Origin: Ophiura sarsii
Taxonomy: Eukaryota > Echinodermata > Ophiuroidea > Amphilepidida > Ophiuridae
Assembly: GCA_035610835.1 (NCBI GenBank)
Contig: CM069452.1
Span: forward strand, 23,627,121-23,691,120
Direction: 5' to 3'
Length of the DNA stretch: 64,000 bases
Below, one piece after another: positions 59,680-64,000 of this stretch; position 1 is the first letter of the stretch; every line of letters starts with the position of its first letter. The notes beneath the pieces are model-generated. The model saw nothing but the letters and a program-made list of their open reading frames with translations. It did not search any database and was not told the origin of the DNA. A program made the translations under genes and the position numbers.

Positions 59680-60148
59680 TTAACCCTCAATACTCACAAG
59701 ACAAGCTGGCATTGAGTGCAGATATGATTTTAAAGACACCCTGTCCCTGTGTAATAAAGGCACGCCATCACAAAGAGCATTCCAATTCCCACTGAGAAAT
59801 TTTACGTAAATATCATCAGACGGTAAGCAAATAGAGTGAAATTCCTTCCCTGATAATTCACTATACTCATCAGTTGAAATTGCCTCACATCATGACGATA
59901 CCAACATACCAGAAAAGCTTTAAGACTGATCATGCAACAATCCCTTTTAATAACGCCTCTATGTTATTATTACAAGACAAAATAACCGTAGGATTCATTA
60001 AAATTTAATATTCCGATGGCATGCGAGATTATGGTACTGACATACTTTCCCGCATATTTTTGGAATCTCAAATGTTATGTTTTCATATTTAATTTGTGAT
60101 GGATAATTAAAGACTTATCTTAATTCGTATGTAGACCGATTTAGTTGG

Positions 60149-61389
60149 TACAACCGTTGATAGATATGTACAAGACAAGCTATTACAAGCGTTGATGAGT
60201 ATGCACGAGACCTTGAACAGCCGTTGATGAGTATGAGCATAGACCTTACAACCGTTGATATGCACAAGACCTTGTACAACCATTGATGAATAAACACAAG
60301 ACCTTTACTTGTACAACCGTTGATGAGTAATCTGTACAACCGTTGATGAGTATGCACACGACCTTGTACAGCCATTGATGAGTATGCACAAGACCTTGTA
60401 CAGCCATTGATGAGTATGCACACGACCTTGTACAGCCATTGATGAGTATGCACAAGACCTTGTACAGCCATTGATGAGTATGCACAAGACCTTGTACAGC
60501 CATTGATGAGTATGCACACGACCTTGTACAGCCATTGATGAGTATGCACAAGACCTTGTACAGCCATTGATGAGTATGCACACGACCTTGTACAGCCATT
60601 GATGAGTATGCACAAGACCTTGTACAGCCATTGATGAGTATGCACACGACCTTGTACAGCCATTGATGAGTATGCACACGACCTTGTACAACCATTGATG
60701 AGTATGCACAAGACCTTGTACAGCCATTGATGAGTATGCACACGACCTTGTACAGCCATTGATGAGTATGCACAAGACCTTGTACAGCCATTGATGAGTA
60801 TGCACACGACCTTGTACAGCCATTGATGAGTATGCACACGACCTTGTACAGCCATTGATGAGTATGCACAATACCTTGTACAGCCATTGATGAGTATGCA
60901 CACGACCTTGTACAGCCATTGATGAGTATGCACAAGACCTTGTACAGCCATTGATGAGTATGCACACGACCTTGTACAGCCATTGATGAGTATGCACAAG
61001 ACCTTGTACAGCCATTGATGAATAAACACAAGACTTTTTGTACAGCCGTTGATGAGTAAGCACAAGACCGTGTGCAACCGTTGATGAGTATGCACAAGAC
61101 CTTGTACAGCCGTTGATGAATAAACACAAGACTTTTTGTACAGCCGTTGATGAGTAAGCACAAGACCGTGTGCAACCGTTGATGAGTATGCACAAGACCT
61201 TGGACAACCGTTGATGAGAATGCACAAGACCTCGTACAACCGTTGATGGGTATACACAAGACTGTGTGCAACCGTTGATGGGTATGCACAAGACCTCGTA
61301 CAACCGTTGATGCGTATACACAAGACTGTGTGTACAACCGTTGATGAGTATGCACACTAAGACATTGAACATGTTGAACAAGCGTTGAG
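60149..61389. repeat. 32-bp minisatellite, about 38 units
   Basis: The unit 'ttgtacagccattgatgagt' plus 'atgcacacgacc' is repeated almost without change from 60340 to 61010, alternating 'cacaag' and 'cacacg'. Older, more varied units lie on both sides. The unit has no stop on the minus strand in any frame. Because 32 is not a multiple of 3, all three minus frames stay open for about 360-400 codons. These are not believed to be genes. Confidence 0.93.
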
Positions 61390-62370
61390 GGGGCGCTGGC
61401 CCTTGCTATTTGATGCAGACGACGCTGGACATAGGCGTATTCACGAGTATTCAGGTTAAAATATGCGAACGAGGTTACCTGATCAAGTGAATGGGACGAC
61501 CGCTTAACAACGGTTTAAATTCAAAAAATAGCATTTACAATTGGGATGATTAGCCATCCCGAACGGTTTTGGATTGGAAAAATGTTCTTCTAACCTATGA
61601 TGAATTTTATGGGGTCATATAATCAAAATCCATTGTTACATTGAAACCAACGGAAATTCAAAATTAACGGCCGTTCGTAGCCACCGTCGTCTGATTTGAT
61701 GACCATGGCTCCTGGCCTTTCACACCGGCCCTTGATTCGTGATTATACGCACCGGTACTTGTATTGTACTATAAAAGAATGATGTTCAGTAAATAATTAA
61801 GAAAGAGCATCCTAAATCCAGTTTATCATTTGGTATAAGTTTGGTGATTGAAAAACAAAGTTTCCTCAATTAAGTAAATTTGGTTTTGGTTAAATAATTC
61901 TATATTGAAGTAAACATTGCTTTGAGAGTCGTGATTTATGAACAGTGAAATTGCGTTAAATATGTAGTGAACTTTTCTAACCGTTGTGACAGTCGAACCT
62001 TTAAGATTTCTGAGCACCAGCTTTGACTCTCAAACTTTCTCCAATTTTTGTTTCCAGCTTATTTCAAAACCAATATAATTAATTGAATATACCCACTTAA
62101 AACATATGTAGGCCTAGGCCTACTCTATTGTTGTAGGGTTGTTTTGGTTTGTGTCCACCTTGCTTAGCATTGGTCAAGAAAGAAACTTTTACCTATATTT
62201 GAACCCGGGTTCTTATCCTTTTATATGAGCCCTATGAATGTGTTGATAGAGAAAATTGAATTCAGTATCAAGATATCGATCAAAAATGGCATGTGGGTGA
62301 CGTTATCATCACGCGGTACGTTGCAAGGAAACCAAGTGAGAAAATGTCACGTGATATGCTCACATGAGAT
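61390..62370. other. No gene or element recognised
   Basis: The sequence is unique-looking and AT-rich. It contains 'taggcctaggcctac' (62109), a motif common across this window. Confidence 0.4.
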
Positions 62371-62374
62371 GATT

Positions 62375-62525
62375 TTCAGGGGGGTAGGAAGTTTTCGGGG
62401 AAAAAAGTTCCCCCTCTATGCAGGCCAACAACAAAATATCCCCCCTTGCGGCAGCCAACAACAAAAAATCCCCCCCCCCCCGAACCCAACTTCCTACCTC
62501 CCCCCCCCCCCCTCCCCCTGAAAAT
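62375..62525. repeat. Low-complexity C-rich tract
   Basis: Runs of C alternate with 'aacaacaaaatatcccccc' units (two or three copies). The flanks 'ggtaggaagtttt' and 'aacttcctacc' are inverted, so a small hairpin element is possible. Confidence 0.7.
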
Positions 62526-62612
62526 ATAATGGTGCGTCCCTTAGTATCATGATCGTAATCATATGATGACCATTTGAAATTCACGAATCACGAATCATAT
62601 CTGACCTCAATA

Positions 62613-63247
62613 CAGGGCGAGTCAGGAAGATCGGGCACTTTTTAGCATATGCGTCACAAACATTTCAGACCTGCATATTCAAAAACCAATGATAGTGCTT
62701 GGCTTTAATATTCAACAACAAAAATCTGAATTCGACCGTTAAATATTATTACATCAATGTTAGGGAACCCGTTATTTTAAAGCCAAACCACGGGATGGCA
62801 ATTGTCGGCCGGCTATAGCTGATTCAGAGATGCCTATCAATGAAACTGGTTCAAAACCTTATAAGGCACATGCATGAATGTTGGATACAAAATCGTAAAA
62901 TTACTGGACTAAATTGAACTGCGTAATTATGAGAAAGAAAAAGCATGAATCCTAGACAAAAACACTGAAAAGAGGAATCTCAACTGAATAAGGAAAGGAA
63001 CCTCATTAAAATACATTGACAGATGCCTTGATAACTCGACCATCCCGCGGCCCGTGGATTGGCTTTAAAAGTGTGGGCTTTACTAAAATTAGTGTAACGT
63101 GATAACGCAATGGTCGATTTTTATTTTTTTATTTTGAATGAAAGCCAAATAATGGATCTTTTTAGCACATTGGATTTGAATATGCATACCTAAAAATGTT
63201 TGTGACGCCTTTGCAAAAAAAGTGCCCGTTCTTTCTGACTCACCCTG
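62613..63247. mobile_element. Mariner-like MITE, TA-flanked, ~80-bp inverted repeats
   Basis: TA|CAGGGCGAGTCAGGAAGATC at the left mirrors, at the right end, inverted TA|CAGGGTGAGTCAGAAAGAAC. The arms go on with 'cgggcactttttagcatatg', 'cgtcacaaacattt' and 'gcatattcaaa'. The TA target and short non-coding interior suggest a Tc1/mariner-derived MITE. 63250-64000 holds nothing further I can name. Confidence 0.8.
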
Positions 63248-64000
63248 TATTGAAGCAGGCGCAGTTAAAGGTAATGTTCCGATTTTTAACTTGAAGTTTT
63301 CTATTCGACATGAAAGGTCATCCTCAAAAAAGTCGTATTCCAAAGTTTGAGTTGCATAACTCTAATGGTTCTTATTTTAGACGCACAAGATGCCGTGAAA
63401 TATGCCCATTGAGTTGTACACAAACTATATTGGTGGTTAACACTTTTCGCGGTAATTCGATGTTATTTCACCGATTTCTTCGTAATCATACTGATTTGGA
63501 CCGTCAAATTTCAGTATGTTAATCAGAAAAATATGATCTTTCATATGATATGAAAATCTCCATATGTTTGAGAAAAACCTGTGCTATGAAAATGTGATCG
63601 GGTCATCTACCTTTAATAAATGTATAAGTTTGACCATGCGTGTCCATGACATTATTTCTTGAACCCTAAAACAACCATACTCTGCAAACTGCAAATGGCA
63701 GACACATAATGTAAGTGTTATTTTAAGACCCTGTGTTTCCATGGTAATGCCATCAATAAAACAGTCCTAAATTGTAGATAGTAAATGGTAAGTGAACTGT
63801 AGTACCAGTGGAAAAGTTGTTTCACATGCAAAAAACTATATCGTTCAATATCAGATATCATACCACACCATATATAAGAGAAGGTTTTTCTGATCATAAC
63901 AATTCCTTTCATCGCTTCCGTGTTATTACAATTAGACAAAATAGCCACAAGATTCATTAAACTTTAATTTTATAATATTTTGATAGCATACGAATAAACA

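Noticed and set aside
60115..61381. Three long minus-strand open frames (358-402 codons)
   Set aside because: They are the same 32-bp minisatellite read in three frames. There is no unique sequence, domain or splice evidence.

Overview
The window looks like nuclear DNA from an AT-rich marine invertebrate, most likely a deuterostome (echinoderm or hemichordate type). The grounds are intron-rich split genes with GT..AG junctions, L1/Tx1-like and RTE-like non-LTR retrotransposons, a Penelope-like GIY-YIG remnant, many hairpin MITEs, frequent short 'taggcctac' tracts, and a scleraxis/paraxis-type bHLH gene. There are no operons, ribosome binding sites or CRISPR arrays. The species cannot be fixed from the sequence alone.

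Layout. 1-8600: intergenic repeats. These are an array of perfect TGA(C/G)TCA sites, three old copies of one dispersed repeat, a ~70-bp minisatellite, a 1.8-kb inverted-repeat element carrying seven copies of a 14-mer, and a 0.7-kb foldback MITE. 8632-32602: one + strand gene in 14 coding exons that I could join in frame (3288 nt, 1095 aa). It encodes a signal peptide, nine single-exon fibronectin III (FN3) domains in strict B-A-B-A alternation, a tenth FN3 split over two exons, one membrane helix and a short tail. Its introns hold MITEs, a 32-bp minisatellite, a 778-bp tandem duplication with a Penelope-like fragment, a near-complete LINE (21675-25961) inserted into a palindromic MITE, and a 1.3-kb satellite made of nuclear-receptor half-sites.

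32550-44500: transposon graveyard. It holds two L1/Tx1-type fragments, a decayed RTE-like endonuclease/reverse transcriptase on the minus strand framed by inverted repeats, a 26-bp minisatellite, a palindrome-rich array and nested inverted-repeat elements. 46094-46648: bHLH exon of a scleraxis/paraxis-like transcription factor, probably continuing into an exon I could not locate. 46650-64000: mostly gene-free, with several MITEs (two inverted pairs with TTAA targets), a cluster of p53-type half-sites, a 32-bp minisatellite of about 38 units open in all three minus frames, and a mariner-like inverted-repeat element with TA flanks.

The two host genes show no functional link. The FN3 protein looks like a cell-surface adhesion or recognition receptor. 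The bHLH protein is a developmental transcription factor. All exon joins and repeat boundaries were made by eye.
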